DNA of 64,000 nucleotides from Trochalopteron elliotii (Eukaryota > Chordata > Aves > Passeriformes > Leiothrichidae). The stretch is taken from the NCBI GenBank assembly GCA_024734555.1, contig JANPWX010000653.1, positions 2,881,936 through 2,945,935 on the forward strand, written 5' to 3'. Below, piece by piece: positions 1 to 13,000 of this stretch. The notes beneath the pieces are model-generated. The model saw only the letters and a program-made list of their open reading frames with translations, had not been told where the DNA came from and did no database searches. A program made the position numbers and the translations under genes. Each line of letters opens with the position of its first letter. Position 1 is the first letter of the stretch.

Positions 1-3000
1 AGAGAGAAAGTCACAGCAGCCCTGCACTTGACAGGGCTCTCCTCCTGTTCCTCGCTAGGGAATGGAGCTGGGGAGCTGCAGCTATTTTCTCTCATCTCTG
101 TGGCTCATAAAGTCAGTGGCCCTTGCAAGGGCACATGTTTGTGTCTGTGCAAGGGCACAAAGAGACGTGCCAGGAGCCTCTTTTTCTGAGAGGCCACCTC
201 GCTAAAATTCCCTGCATAAAAGTTCATCAACGCAAGTAAAAGGCTTGGCAATGAGCAAGCCTAATTTCTCACACTGATAGTGTGTCTTTAAAATAAAGTC
301 TGCCCATATTTAAGACCCTTTTAGTTTTGAGTATGATCTCAGCATCCTTCCTTCAGGTCTACAAATGCCTATTGAAGTTGTATAGTTTAAATTTTCCCCT
401 GAATGACAATACTGAATGTTAAGGAAGTTAAAGGATGTAGATACAGAAAGCAAAAACTTTTTTTTGGTGTAGAACTGTTTTATCTCAGTAGTGGAGAGGT
501 ATCATACGTTGAAGTTGAGATTAGAACAATCAAAAACAGGAATGAGCTTCATGGGTCTGGGTTTTTTTAATAAAAAGCATAGTTGAGGATGTGAAGATTT
601 GCCCATTTCCAGCAAGGACAGACTCTCTTTTGTAAAAGACATGAGATGTCAGCTAAAAGCTTTGGGGCTTCCATCTTACAGTCAGGATTTTTTCTTTCCC
701 ATATGCAAGGCCAGAGCAGGTAGCTGAAATAAGCCTGGCTCACAGCTCATGCTATAGAAAGTGTCTGATACACAATGGAAACATGTGCTCATAACTACTG
801 TCATTATGAAAAAAACTCACAACATAATTCGTGTCTATGTCCAATATCTACCTATTGTAAAGGCAATTCATCTGCTCCTTACTTGTGGAAAATACCTACA
901 GTTGTCTATTCTTCCTATATCTGGGTCTGCTACAAGGTAAGGAGGCAGATATTTAATTTCTTTGCTCTATTTATCTTCCATATTAAAAAGAAACAAAACT
1001 GTGTGACTAAATATTTTTTCCTTTAAAATCTTGCCTTTTTCCTCTCAGAAATTCCCTTCTTTTTCTGTGCCCCTGTCTTCTCTATGTCTGCTGACAGTGC
1101 ATAATTATAAGGCTATCCATATAATGTGTGTGAATACAATATATATGTGGGGAACAGCACAAATACAATGGGAGAGCATAAGCGGGGTACAACTCCCCAT
1201 TTCAAACATCCCTGCTAATTCTCTGTGGCTTGAAACCAGCAATGAAAGCAGACTCACATGCAAGGGAAGGTCTGCCTACTACTTACAGGACACAGGTCCA
1301 AAAAGCTAAATCCCTCCAGGCATGTAAAAACACTCTTATCAAAGGGGCTGTTCATGGGCACTCACACAGTGCAAGGACAACTTGGGTTTTTCCATGATTA
1401 ATGATAAGTTTGGAGGAATGCAAGCCACACTATACTCAGGGATTAGCTGTTTATCAAGCAAAATATATTGGGAACTGGGCCAGCTGGGGCTGCTGAGCTA
1501 CACAACCTTCATTTGTTAGGTGCTCCTTTCCTCTCCTATTTTGTGAGCAAAGGGTGTGTGTATGTGAACCCTAGCAAAGCCCTTTAAAGAATAACTGTGC
1601 ACAGAAAGTCTGATTTGCCTTGAATGTAGTCTCTTCTGTCTTCTGAAGCACTTGAGGTCAAGCTTTTATGAAGACAATGTCTCCTCTTATTTTTGCTGCC
1701 AGCATAAACTGGGTTTCATAGAGTGAACTGGTGCATTGTAACTGATATGCTTTCACTTACAGCCATTTACACTGCTATTATTGCTTATTTCCTATGCTAT
1801 CCAGCTTTCTAGAGGTTATGCAAATCAGAAATGTGGGATTATTTGTGTCAACAGTGGCTGTTTTATTAGAAAGCCTGTCTTTGAAAAGGTGGTTTATGTG
1901 CAGATTGCGTGTAAAGTCCTGGGCATTTCAGGCACCCGTGCTGGATTCCTACCAGGATATAAAACTCTGGGGTCACACTTGTGGCCACACTAGGGATGCT
2001 GACTTCAATGGGACTGTGCTGACCTGCACAGCAATTGAAGCTGATCATCTAAAAGAAGGGGAATATGTGATGATAAATGCTTTATCACTAACCAAACTTT
2101 TCAGTTGAGTTGGGACTAAATGTCATTTAATTCCCAATATCTGGGCAAATATACAGAACTTATCATGGGAAACTCTTCATCTCAGACTGTATCATCACAT
2201 TGGACAACATCAGGTCCTGGAGTTGTTATTAACCTTGTCTTTCTAGCAGTCCATAGAGAGGATTATATTTTGAAACGTGAGGGCTTTGTCTCTAGTTCTG
2301 AGTTTTCAATTCCAGGACATTCGCACCAAAGATTCAGAGAAAATCATTTATCAAATGAAGATGTAGCTAGGCAGCTTTAATGCCAAGAACACGTAAATCT
2401 TCAGACCACAGCAAATCATGGGTAAAACTAGCCAAGAGGAGTTCTTGGCAGAAAAATTAAGCCCAGTGACCTTTTTGATTGCTAACAAATAACTTAGTGG
2501 TCTCTCTGCTGAACTTACACAAAACAGGCACACCTGTGATGTCGGTTTCTGTGGTTGGGACACCTGTCTGCTAGAAATTGGGTCAGGGTGTGATGACTCA
2601 GTTCTCAAAAGCTGCCAAGCAGCTGTCAGATGGTGGGAGTTTTTTACGGTCTCCCAGCCTTGCTCTGTGTGTGCTGACTTGGAGATACAGCGTTGTGAGT
2701 TCCTACCAGCTTTTCCAGCCTCTCCCTCTACCCTGGGTTCTCCTTTATTTTGACCACTAGAAAGGCGAATGTGGCTATTTTTATATTCCGTGTCCATTTT
2801 TAATATGGTTTGTGTGTGTGTGTGTGGGCATGTGAAAAATTCTTGACTTGAAAGCTAAGCACACTCCCTGCTCTGATGAAAATCAGGGGGAGCTCTGCAT
2901 GATCTTTTGGGAAGAGTTAATGCTATTTTATCCAAACAAAGAATCCAGGGATCCCTGATCATAAACTAGCATCCTCAAGAAAGTATCATATTCTGCTCAG

Positions 3001-6000
3001 TGCTTGGAGACTTCAAGAAAACTCCAGAGTAGGATCTCAGAAGGGGAACTCAAGTTTGGCCATCCAGAATACAAATCTCTGTTCCAATGTACATGCAGTT
3101 CACCCAGAGGTGTTTAAAACAGGCAGTAGTCTACAGTAGTCTCTCTCTTTTGATTAAAGAGAGACTGTACACAGGGTTCCTTTTTAGCTGTGATAAACAT
3201 AAGTGAAGAGAATCCAGCCTCAGTGCGACCAGCTTATGATCCTACATGGAAAACAAGAAGCATTGAGAAGAAAGACAGAAGAGCTTCCCACACAAGAAAG
3301 TCAACTGACATTAGAAGAACAATCTTTTTCATTATTTCCCAGACCATTATTTCCCATTTTCCAAGACACTGTGACCTGCTGTCTTCCAGCAGGCGAGAAA
3401 ATGCAACTCTGTCATTTCAGTACTGAATATGCAATATTTGTAATACAGAGTAGAAAATTAAGGTGCAGAAGGTAAATCATTTGTCTGCAGCTGCAAAATA
3501 CATCAATATTAGAACCAAGCTAATTATTTAGGGGTTGCTGCGACCCCTTGGCTCTTTCAGAGCAAGGTAATACCTTATTAATGGTTATTCCTGCTGTATT
3601 TAATGAAATAAATCTTATCTTATTTAATTAAATAAAAGAAGCTACAACTCCCATAGTTGTAATTCCTTTACTATACAGCTTTAAGATGCAAGTGGGCTTG
3701 AAAGAAAATAAGGGGGTGACCTCATTTAGATTTAATTAATTTTCTCTGAGGCTTGCTTGGTAAAACACTTATTTTCTAAAGTAAGGCAACTGTGATATCA
3801 GAGAAACAGTGAGATGAAGCCCAAGAGTTTGAAACCAACCATGCTGGGGCCAAGCTTCCACATGTGTTGGCTGCACATTAAACCTGCTTCACACGTTACA
3901 ACAATAACCATTTCAGTGCCAAAAGCTGCTCAGTACACCAGGGTTCCTTGCTCTCCTGTTTCAACTAACTCTTCTGGAGAAGAAGAGACACTTGTTTACA
4001 TCAGTGAGCAGGTCAGGATCTGCTTTTTCTCTGTCCTGCACACTGAGTACCTTTTGTAGGTGAAGCTGAATGATGACAAGGCTCAGCATGCCATGGTTTT
4101 CAAAAATTTCAGCTCTCTGAGTCACCTGATTGTAAGATACTCAGGTATTAATTTAAAAAGTAAATGTTTCTAGATGTCTTCATTCAAGAGAAGAATTTGA
4201 AAATGTTGTCGTAAATGGCCCAGAAACAAAAAGTAATCATGGAAACCCAAAATTGATTTATTTTCTTATTTAGCAGAACATGACTACCAGTAATTTCAAG
4301 GTTTTGGAGGCTGATTTAAGACTTCTGAATGTGTGGTATTTACCACTAAGTTGTATGAACACTGATGAGGCAGTTCTGTTTCAGACCAATTTTATATATC
4401 TGTGGGTTCTGTTTCAAGCCAGAGGTTTCCAAGTTCACATTTATTTTCACAGGAGAAGCCAAGAGAGGTTAGTGCTTACAGGTTTTATAAACTCTACAGG
4501 CTCGCATGGAGCCAATTCTCCAGCCTTTCAATGTACAAAGAAAACTTTGTGTAACAAAATCCATGAGCTGATACAAAAGCCTCTATGTCCCGAAGGGCTG
4601 TAAAACCACTGATCAAAATTTGCCCCCAAATCAAAAGCTGAACAAGAAAATGAAGAAGATACATTCATAGCTAAAATGTCCAGTTGGATTATTTCCACAA
4701 ATGCCAAGTCTCCTGAGAACTTGCCTTTGATTAAGGACTGATCAGGTATACTTCTTGACTGCAGTTCTCTTGTACTGTGGAAATTAACAGGATTTACTCA
4801 GATCTGTAGTATCAGTCCCCAACAAATGTTATAGATTTTATCTTCTCTTTCATAATTGTAAACCCTCATGTACACCTTTCCTCTTTCCACAAAGAAAAAC
4901 CCTTTTCATTCACGCCTCTGCATAATGATGTTGTTTTTCAAATGGGCTCTAACTCATCCACAGGAGACATGGCTTGGTTGCTGGGTTTGTAAATGTTGGT
5001 TATCCCATCATGTAAATTTGTTCTTCTCCCAGTGCTGCACACAGGGAAAACCATTGGCTTCTCTTTCCCAGTCCATGTTACCCCTTCTGTGGCCAACCCT
5101 GAACCCTGATTTTCTACGAAACTTTTGGAGCCCACCACAAAAACTTTTAAATATCCTAGCCTGGTTCTAACTCCACAGATCCTATTTTTGGATAGTGCTG
5201 ATTGTGGTTGATGCTGACAGTGCATTTTGGCAGTTGAGATTGGAAACTTGAATCCAAAGAGAGCTGAATACTCCCTGTGTGATCTCAGTGCAGTTTGATG
5301 TCCTCAGTCAAGTTTGTTCCTTCTTGTGCAGCAGTCATGACAGTCAGGATCTGCCAGGGAGACCTGAGGGTGATTCAAAAGCATAAAGAAGGGACCAGAA
5401 CATCACACAATTCTGTTAATAAATGCAAAAGTCTGGCAAGTAAAGTGAACAGAATCCATAAAGCAAATAGTAACTGAAACACTGTGCAAATATTTCCCCT
5501 CAGGTCTTAAATGATTCAATCACTTTAGCTCATTAATAGTAATTACTGCTGTAGGCATGGGAGCAAACTTTGGCTTAAATGAATGTTCTGGTAGGCAGCA
5601 AGGAATAAAAGTTGGTAACTGTCTTGGTGACATCCAGACAAGCAAGTGACCTTTGAAAGGAGTATCTGCCAGAAATAGGCAAACAGGGGTTGGCAATAAA
5701 CTGATTCTTCATGTCTCCATGATAGGTGGAGAAGCTGACAGCTTGAAATGACATTCCCAATAAAGATCCTCTCCCACCTGTGGCTGGTTCAAGGATTGCA
5801 TGAAAGAATATTCATAAAATAAATGCACCCTGTGTACTCTTGTAGACACAAGAAGCTCAGATTAATTCAGAGTAAGTTTAGAGTTACTCGTCTCTCAAAC
5901 ACCAAAACTCACCCCCCTCACCTGCCAGCTGAGCTCATCTCCACCTTCCTCCTGGCTTTTATTAACACTGCTTGCATGGAGGCATTCACTTGATATTTAA

Positions 6001-7315
6001 ATTGACAGCTCAATTATCTTTTCAAATTTAGTGATATGACAAGCCAGGGGTTTTATCCCATTACAATATTTCTAAGTGACAAAATTATTTTATCTCTCCT
6101 TGACAGTATTATTGACCTGTAATCAGCAGACGAATGGGAGAAACAGAGGTCATCTCAAAAGTAAAAAGCCAGTTAGAAAACTGTTTGGCCAATTATGTCA
6201 GTCATCTTGACTTAATCTTGCAGCAGAACAAGGAAAGATTTGTTGCTATGAACCTTGGCCCAACAAACCCTACATGGAAGTCTTTCCACTCATTTGAAGG
6301 AGGGTGTCTCATGCCTATGACTTCTTGCAGTGAGGTCAGTGGGCCCCAGGGGTTGACGGAGGATGAAAAATAGTGAGAGGTCAAGGTTTGTAAAGCAAAT
6401 CAATTTTCTTAAAGAGAAGATTCTTCTCAGAATCAAGAACCCTGTGGCTATGTTATAGGTCAATTTTCACAAGGTTACAGCTGCCACCGTGCATCTGGGC
6501 TAGACAGCTTTTTTGACTGTTAAATCTCTTCGTCAAGTTGGTTGATGTTTTTCTTTGAAAATATGTTTTCTTTAAAAAGTATTCAACATTTTTTAATTAA
6601 ACATAATGGTTATAACACATGCTTCATTTATAAAGCTGTCTCATTGACACAGGAACATATAAGCCATCTGTGGGCTGCTTAATAATTTTAGCAACATTTG
6701 TTTTTCAGTGTGTCTGTTTAGTTGGGCTTTTAAGCTTCATGAGGAATAAAACATGCAGTAAATCAGGAAACAAAAATATGTTTAATATCAATAATGCCAA
6801 ATTTTTTGCCCACAGTCTGAAGTGGCTTTAAATCAGAATCTTCTAGATAATAGGTCTTCAAATATACTATCCAAACCTCATCAGAATAGATTGTTACCTA
6901 TTATTTGGCCTTAAGTAGAAGCTTTCACTGAGGTGGACAAGCCCATGCTGCAGATGAGATAAGCTTTGATTTCCCTTAGATTGACTGAAGATTTTTGGGT
7001 TATTCACCAGTCTATAGTCAAAGCTGGACAATCCCCCTATTTTTCAGCTGGATAAGGATAGTCATGGGCTGATTTTTTCCAGGGTTTTCTAGGACCGAAC
7101 ATCACTCATACAACATCCATCACAACGTCAGGGTGTCAGAGGTGACTCCTTTGATGGCCATGCAAGGCCACCAGTGGAGCAAGCCCACAAGTCCTTTAGG
7201 ATGCTGCTACTGCAGGTCCCTGCCAAATGAGCTGAGCCAGACACAGCAGTAGCCAGGAGGAGCAGGAGGCAGAAAGATGTATCAGACAACAAAACTAAAG
7301 CTTTGGCTTGTGCCA
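1..7315. other. Non-coding DNA, no gene recognised
   Basis: AT-rich intergenic or intronic sequence. Open frames here are short, overlap on both strands and show no recognisable domain, so none is called. The longest is a 148-codon minus-strand frame near 2.4-2.8 kb that matches no family I know. The only simple repeat of note is a short GT run near 2811. An AT-rich stretch around 6.55-6.85 kb could be conserved regulatory DNA, but this cannot be judged from one sequence. Confidence 0.6.
2811..2827. repeat. (GT)n microsatellite
   Basis: A run of about eight GT dinucleotides, uninterrupted. It is a short simple repeat with no other features nearby. Confidence 0.85.
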
Positions 7316-7320
7316 ATATT

Positions 7321-7660
7321 ATTCACAGAATCACAGGACCGTTCGGGATGGAAGGAACCTTTGGAGGTCATCTGGTCCAACTCCCTGCTAAAACAGATTC
7401 ACTCAGAGCAGGTTGCATAGGATTGTGTCCAAGTGGGTTTTGAGTATTTCCAGAGACAGAGACTCCTCATTTTCTCTGGGTCAGCAAATGCTTAGTGCTC
7501 AGTCACCCTCACAGTAAAGAAGTTTTCCTCAAATTCAGATAGAACTTCTGTGTTTCATTTGAGCCCCTTCCTTGTCCTGTCACTGGGATTCACTAAAAGG
7601 GTCTAGCCCTGACCTCTTGACATCTACCCTTAAGATATTTGTATACATTGATAAGGTCCT
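7321..7660 (-). mobile_element. CR1-type LINE fragment, 3' end, minus orientation
   Basis: The left edge reads as the reverse complement of the classic CR1 3' end: an ATCACAG-type tail, then GGATGGAAGGAACCTTTGG and GTCATCTGGTCCAACTCCCT. Text continues as expected for antisense CR1 (CAGTAAAGAAGTTTTCCTC, then CCTTGTCCTGTCACTGGG, then a GATATTTGTATACATTGATAAG block). CR1 is a non-LTR retrotransposon that copies through RNA and is usually 5'-truncated, as here. About 340 bp remain, with many substitutions and no intact reverse transcriptase, so it is an old, dead insertion. The right boundary near 7660 is approximate. Confidence 0.92.
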
Positions 7661-7681
7661 TATTATAGAAATGGCAAAGAA

Positions 7682-7717
7682 AAATTCTCTGTTTGGAATA
7701 AATTCTCTGTTTGATAA
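7682..7717. repeat. 18-bp imperfect tandem duplication
   Basis: AAATTCTCTGTTTG occurs at 7682 and again at 7700, an 18-bp period with two copies. It lies just beyond the end of the CR1 fragment and probably reflects local replication slippage. Confidence 0.7.
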
Positions 7718-8955
7718 ATAAAGTCTTGGAAGATGAAGACCCATGTTGTTATCCAAGTTAAACTATTAACTTCTAAATATAAGCCAAGGTTTTTTCTATG
7801 GAGACTGGTTATGCTTTGTAAGAAAAGGATCACTTACAATAATTATTGTTATTTTGCATGCTACCAAGAACTTGTCTAAAATGACACTGGGAAAAAACCC
7901 CAAGAATGCCCCAAAGAGACAGTCATACAAAATGAAGGAGACAGAAATAAAAGCAGAAACAAAACCACAAGAACTCTGGGACATCTTTACTCTTATATAT
8001 AAATTTCACAATTGACTTTGACCTAGAGAATACCTAAATTTTAGAAAAAAACCCACATTATTCTCTGTGGGTTTGGAACCATTTCTGTATTTTTGAAGCT
8101 GGTGTTTTTCCTTATGTTGAATATAGTATGAAGAACAAATTACCAGAAATCCTGCTAAAACCAAGGAAGAAATCCACATAACTTCTGTAGAAATGCCTAA
8201 GAATTAAACATTTCTTTGACAGGCACTGAAAACTGTAACACACGATTAAAAAATGATGTCAAAACAAGAAACATAGTTTCAAAGTAATTCCTCTAGAAAG
8301 AAGAATAATACTAGGCATGTATTTTGGTAATCTTTTTACCCTATGTTTTCTTTATAGAATTTAACTTGGAGTAGCAATACTGGACACGCAGAAATATAAA
8401 CACTTCATTTAGACATACTGCAAACATGTGTTCAAACATGTCTGCTTGATACAGCCTATTAAACTTTATTATGCACCTTATTAAAAATTCTTTGGGCAGC
8501 AACGCTTGTTCAAACAAGGTGCACCAAGGCTATGGATAGGCACTGGGGCTGATTACAATAAACTGAGCTGAAATCCTTTTGTTATCTCTGTTCTGAGTAA
8601 ATCACCCAGGCCAACATTCAGCTTGATGGACAGCTAGAGCATGGGGCACATCCAAAGGGCATCTGGGACACTCATGTCATGGCATTTTACCCTATATATG
8701 TCTGAGTGCTTTGTGTTTGATGGAGTTAAACAATAAATTGTTTGAATGTGGGGTAAGAGTTTGCAGTTAAATTAAAGATGTTTTTGAGCCTCGAGTTCCA
8801 CCTCAGAAATATGTTGCTCCATGTTGTCCAGGATGACACAAAACCTCAAATTTCCCATTTCACTGATCCTACTTTACTCAAAATTGGTTAGTCTCAAGAA
8901 ACCCCCCAACAAACTTTGTTTACTTTGTTTACTTTTTTACTTTGCCAGTAATTCA
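7718..8955. other. Non-coding DNA between two CR1 fragments
   Basis: AT-rich sequence without a recognisable gene or repeat family. Open frames are short and AT-driven. Confidence 0.55.
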
Positions 8956-8961
8956 AGGGCA

Positions 8962-9240
8962 TGTAGTGATAAGACAAAGAGGAATGGTTTTAAACTGAAA
9001 GAGGGTAGATTTGGATGGAATATTAGGAAGAAATTCTGTACTGTGCGGGTGGTGAGGCTCCAGCACAGATTTCCTAGATAAGCTGTGGTTGCCCCATCCC
9101 TGGAAGTGTTCAAGGCCAGATTGGATGGGGCTTGGAGCAACCTGGTCCAATGGAAGGTGTCCTTGCCCCTGGCACAGGGCTGGAATGAACGAGTTTTAAG
9201 GTCCCTTCCAACCCAACCAATTATATGATTCTTTGATTCA
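8962..9240 (+). mobile_element. CR1-type LINE fragment, 3' end, plus orientation
   Basis: Recognisable CR1 3' text in order: GAGGAATGGTTTTAAACTGA, then ATTAGGAAGAAATTCT, GCCCCATCCCTGGAAGTGTT, GAGCAACCTGGTCCAATGG, and GGTCCCTTCCAACCCAACCA, ending in an ATGATTCTTTGATTC tail. The 3' untranslated end and the last part of the ORF2 region are retained in about 280 bp; the rest is 5'-truncated. Short open frames on both strands over this element are repeat-derived. It lies in the opposite orientation to the fragment about 1.3 kb upstream, so the two are independent insertions. Confidence 0.94.
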
Positions 9241-10020
9241 GAAAGAGAAATTGAAGTTTCATGTTCACAGCATCACCTGAAACAAAGCAAGTGTGGCAGT
9301 TCCATGCATCTCCCTGCTCTAACTGACTGTGGGACAGGGAATGCTCAGCTTCAGACAAGGCTTCTTGTCAATCAGTCTGACCAGTCTGAAGAAATTAATC
9401 TTGCAAAAGTTACAGGAATATGCACAGGATTTTCCTCACTAGAAGTGACTTCAAAGGAATTGTTCAGAAGAAATGAAGTCTGTAAAAAAACCAAAAAAGC
9501 TTTTTTTGAGAGAAGGGTGTTTTCTTTTTCTCAAGGTCACTCTTGCCAAAAAGCCATGGATATGGAATTAGGCCTTATATGTAGTGACATTAGGAAAAGA
9601 ATAACTCAGGAAACAGGTGACCAGCTCCAGTCTAATTCATGCCCTCTAGAAACTTGAGTTCACATCAAAGGTAGCAAGTTGAAATGTTTTGCTTTTCTAT
9701 TACATATTACTCAACCACCACATAATGTGGCATAATTAACAGATTAGAATCAACTGAGGTCTGAACCTCATATAGGTGGAAAGATAGAGAGTGTAAGAAA
9801 ATTGCATAGTCTGGGAGGGTCAGAAAAACTGAGCTGAATCTTCTGCTCCTTTGAATTTTATTTGCTGCTGGGTATTAAGATAATGGAGCAATCACACATT
9901 AGATCAGGAGCTAGAGTTTACCAATTTATGGTGATACATGGCAATTCTTCCTTGGTCTCACAAAGCTTTATTCATGTAGGGGTTTTTAAATTATTTTTAC
10001 CACACTGAAAAACTGCAATA

Positions 10021-10052
10021 AACTGAGTTTATTGAAAACTGAGTTTACTGAA
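10021..10052. repeat. 16-bp tandem duplication
   Basis: AACTGAGTTTATTGAA is followed directly by AACTGAGTTTACTGAA, one substitution apart. It is a small local duplication with no obvious function. Confidence 0.8.
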
Positions 10053-13000
10053 AAAATTCCATTTTTTCCCCACAAAAAATGTAGATTACTTCTCCAGTAA
10101 AAAAAAATTAGCAACAGCTGAAAATGGAATAGCCAAGGCCAAATACATATTAAATAAGAGCAGTTAGTGAGTAAGTGGCATGAAGAATTTGCTGCTACGT
10201 GACATTAGCTTTTAGGGATCAGGACTTCTAGAAATAAGGAAAAAAAAAAGAAAGAAAAGTTAACTTGGACAGAAGGGAACACCACATGTCTTTGTATCAC
10301 ACAGTGGAAAAACTGGGAAAACTGAGCAGCATGGACAAGTTTGAGAACAGCTGTCAGTGGTGTTCCCATCCCACTGTGCTGCTGTGTGAGAAAGGAATTG
10401 CTACACTCAGCACAAAGCCAACTGCAGTGCTTTGAGCTCTGCATTCAGTCCTGCAGATCCTTTAGGAAGGAATGCAGCTTCCTGCAGGCTGCTCACCACG
10501 AGGGCCCTGCAGACACCAGGGCTGTGGTAATGAGTGTGGGTGGCTGTGACTCCCCTAGGGAAGGCAGGTGAGAACTGGAAAATGCAAGGGCTTTCTCCAG
10601 CCCTCTTGGGATCTTGGCCAGCAGCCATGTAGATGGCACCAGGCTGGACCAAGGCAACATCACCTCATGCTGGCAGAGAGCTGCCTCCACCCACCTTAGT
10701 TTTGATCAGATTTCACCCTTTACCCTGCCAAGTGAGTCTTTGGAATAGAGGAATCTGGGCTATGTGTTTTCCCCCTCTTTTTGTGGTAACATTCCAGGAC
10801 ATCCATTATTTCCTCCAGTGAGTAGGAACCGGTTAATGTTCTCATCAAATTACAGCATTCAACAATTAAACATAAATGTCATTCAAATCCTCTGAGAATG
10901 GACCAAGAACAACAGAAAGACTCATGAAATGTAGCAGCTCTTTCGTAAGAGCCATAATCACCTCCTGGATCAAAATCTGTTTATCAAGGATGGGTCTGTA
11001 GGATGCCTTTTATAAGAACAATTCCCTGTCATTTCCTCATACAGTTATTTTCCCTTGCAGCTGCTGTAGCATTTTTGAAACAATACATGGATTCTGATGG
11101 CAAATCATGCAACATGTGTTGGACATGCAACATTAGCACCCAGCTGACCTTGGTTTGTGTGTGAGTGTGTGTGCAGGAGAAGAGCTGCTGCAAAAGTTTT
11201 GCTTGGAAAGTAAGGTTAACAGTAGGCCAAGAAAATACAACGTGGTGTCTGAAATATTTGATTGCTGAAATGTAGAACAGCCAGCTTTAAAGTGCTACAG
11301 AGAGTGATCAGACATAGAGAATTCTGCACTGATTTACTTCAGTTTGAGTCCCTTTTATAGGATGTTTCAGAGGGAGCTGGGGAGCCAAAGGTCACTGTTT
11401 TTGAGACACTCTATGTTTCCATGACTGCAAGAATATGACAATCACACTGTGTATCCTTTGACTTTAGAAAATATCCCCAGACACTGAACAAGCAATCAAC
11501 CTGCCTTTTTATACTTTGGAGAAGGCTTGTTTTTCCTTCTTGAAAAAAGTCATGACCTGTCGTTAGTTTCTTCCCTTGAAACACATCACATTGCTGACAG
11601 TAAAATGATGCTTTCATTCTAAGAATTCTACAGGGGAAAAAAGGGAGCAGTCGTTTTCTCAAAGAAATAACCTAACAAGACTGTGGTGATTACAACAATT
11701 GGCTGGACATAGCAGAAAAATAACTGCTATGGTTAATCCAAAACAAAAAATTACAAGAAAGGAAATGTCAATTGCCTATTTTACAATCAGTTTATGTAGA
11801 GAGATATTTTGGAGAGCTTTCCTTCAGTCACCAAGTAAAATCTTTGTGTGTGGTTGATGAAGAAAAATATTTTTATTCTTCTCAGTTAAATATGTGATAA
11901 ATTCATATTAAAGATCCGTGTGTCACTTGTGAAGATGATAAAAATCAACAATACGGGGAGTTTTACTGCAAAAATAACATCACATCATATAGAAGACATA
12001 TAACATCACTTAACATTGCCTTAAATTACACCCCAAAGCCAAAATCTAGCTCCTGAAGCACAAAAATCCAGTTGATCCAGTTAAGTCCCCTTGATACTAA
12101 CATGTAGTAAAAGGAAAATGCTTCCTTTGAGTAAAGTTGGGAAAATCTGAAAGAGGAACATTGTTTTGATTTGCAGAAGTTGCAAATTAGCTATGCAATC
12201 CTGGTTCTGAATATACAAACCAAAATGTTATAGCCCACTTCAGAAATATTTAAGGGACATATTCACAAAGTCACTTGGACTAAGAACTAAGAATGAGCCA
12301 GAAAATTTCCAAAGGGGGAAAAGTGAATTAGCTCAATGAATGTCCTCTGTGCTACAGTGATCTGTGTTAGCTGAAGCTTTGGATCACCGTATCTAGTGTT
12401 TTTATTATACAAGCTATGTGTCAGTAAAGTTTATAGGAAAAGATCTTTTAATTTTTCAGGTAAATTCTCTGTGCAATCTTTGAATCTCTTTTTCATGTGC
12501 AAATAGAAACTTTGATTTGGCTTTTATTCAAAAATGGGAAGAATCAGATCGTTTTTATATTCAGTTCTCATTTGTCTCAAGCCACGAAAACCAAAATATA
12601 TAAGGGTCCAGAAAAAAACTCTGATTTTGTCATGAAAAACCTGAAAACGCTCAGAGTTTTAAAGGCTGGAAGAACAATTACATGGGTGACTGAACAAGCA
12701 ATTTCTTTGTTTTCTTCTTGAACTTAAACATTGGGAAAAAGACAAGGAAAAAGACAATCTGAAATTAAGCATTCAATCCATTCTGGAAAAAAATTTAACC
12801 TTTAATATATAAATACAGGTAGATTCCAATGTGAAAGGTTGTTTTAAGTAGGCATTGAATTTTCACTTGCACCATGTCAAAAACAAATGTTTGAGAATTT
12901 TTTGGTTGCTTGCAGGTTTTCCTAATGGTGTTTTAAGCAGAGAAAGTTCAGCATAAATTTCTAGATTGTTTTAGTTTCTCAGCTGTTTTGCCTGTAGATT

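Noticed and set aside
2351..2797. 148-codon minus-strand frame
   Set aside because: No known family, no codon bias apparent by eye, no splice context, and an overlapping open frame on the other strand.
8937..9150. Short minus-strand frames at 9 kb
   Set aside because: They read antisense through a CR1 fragment.
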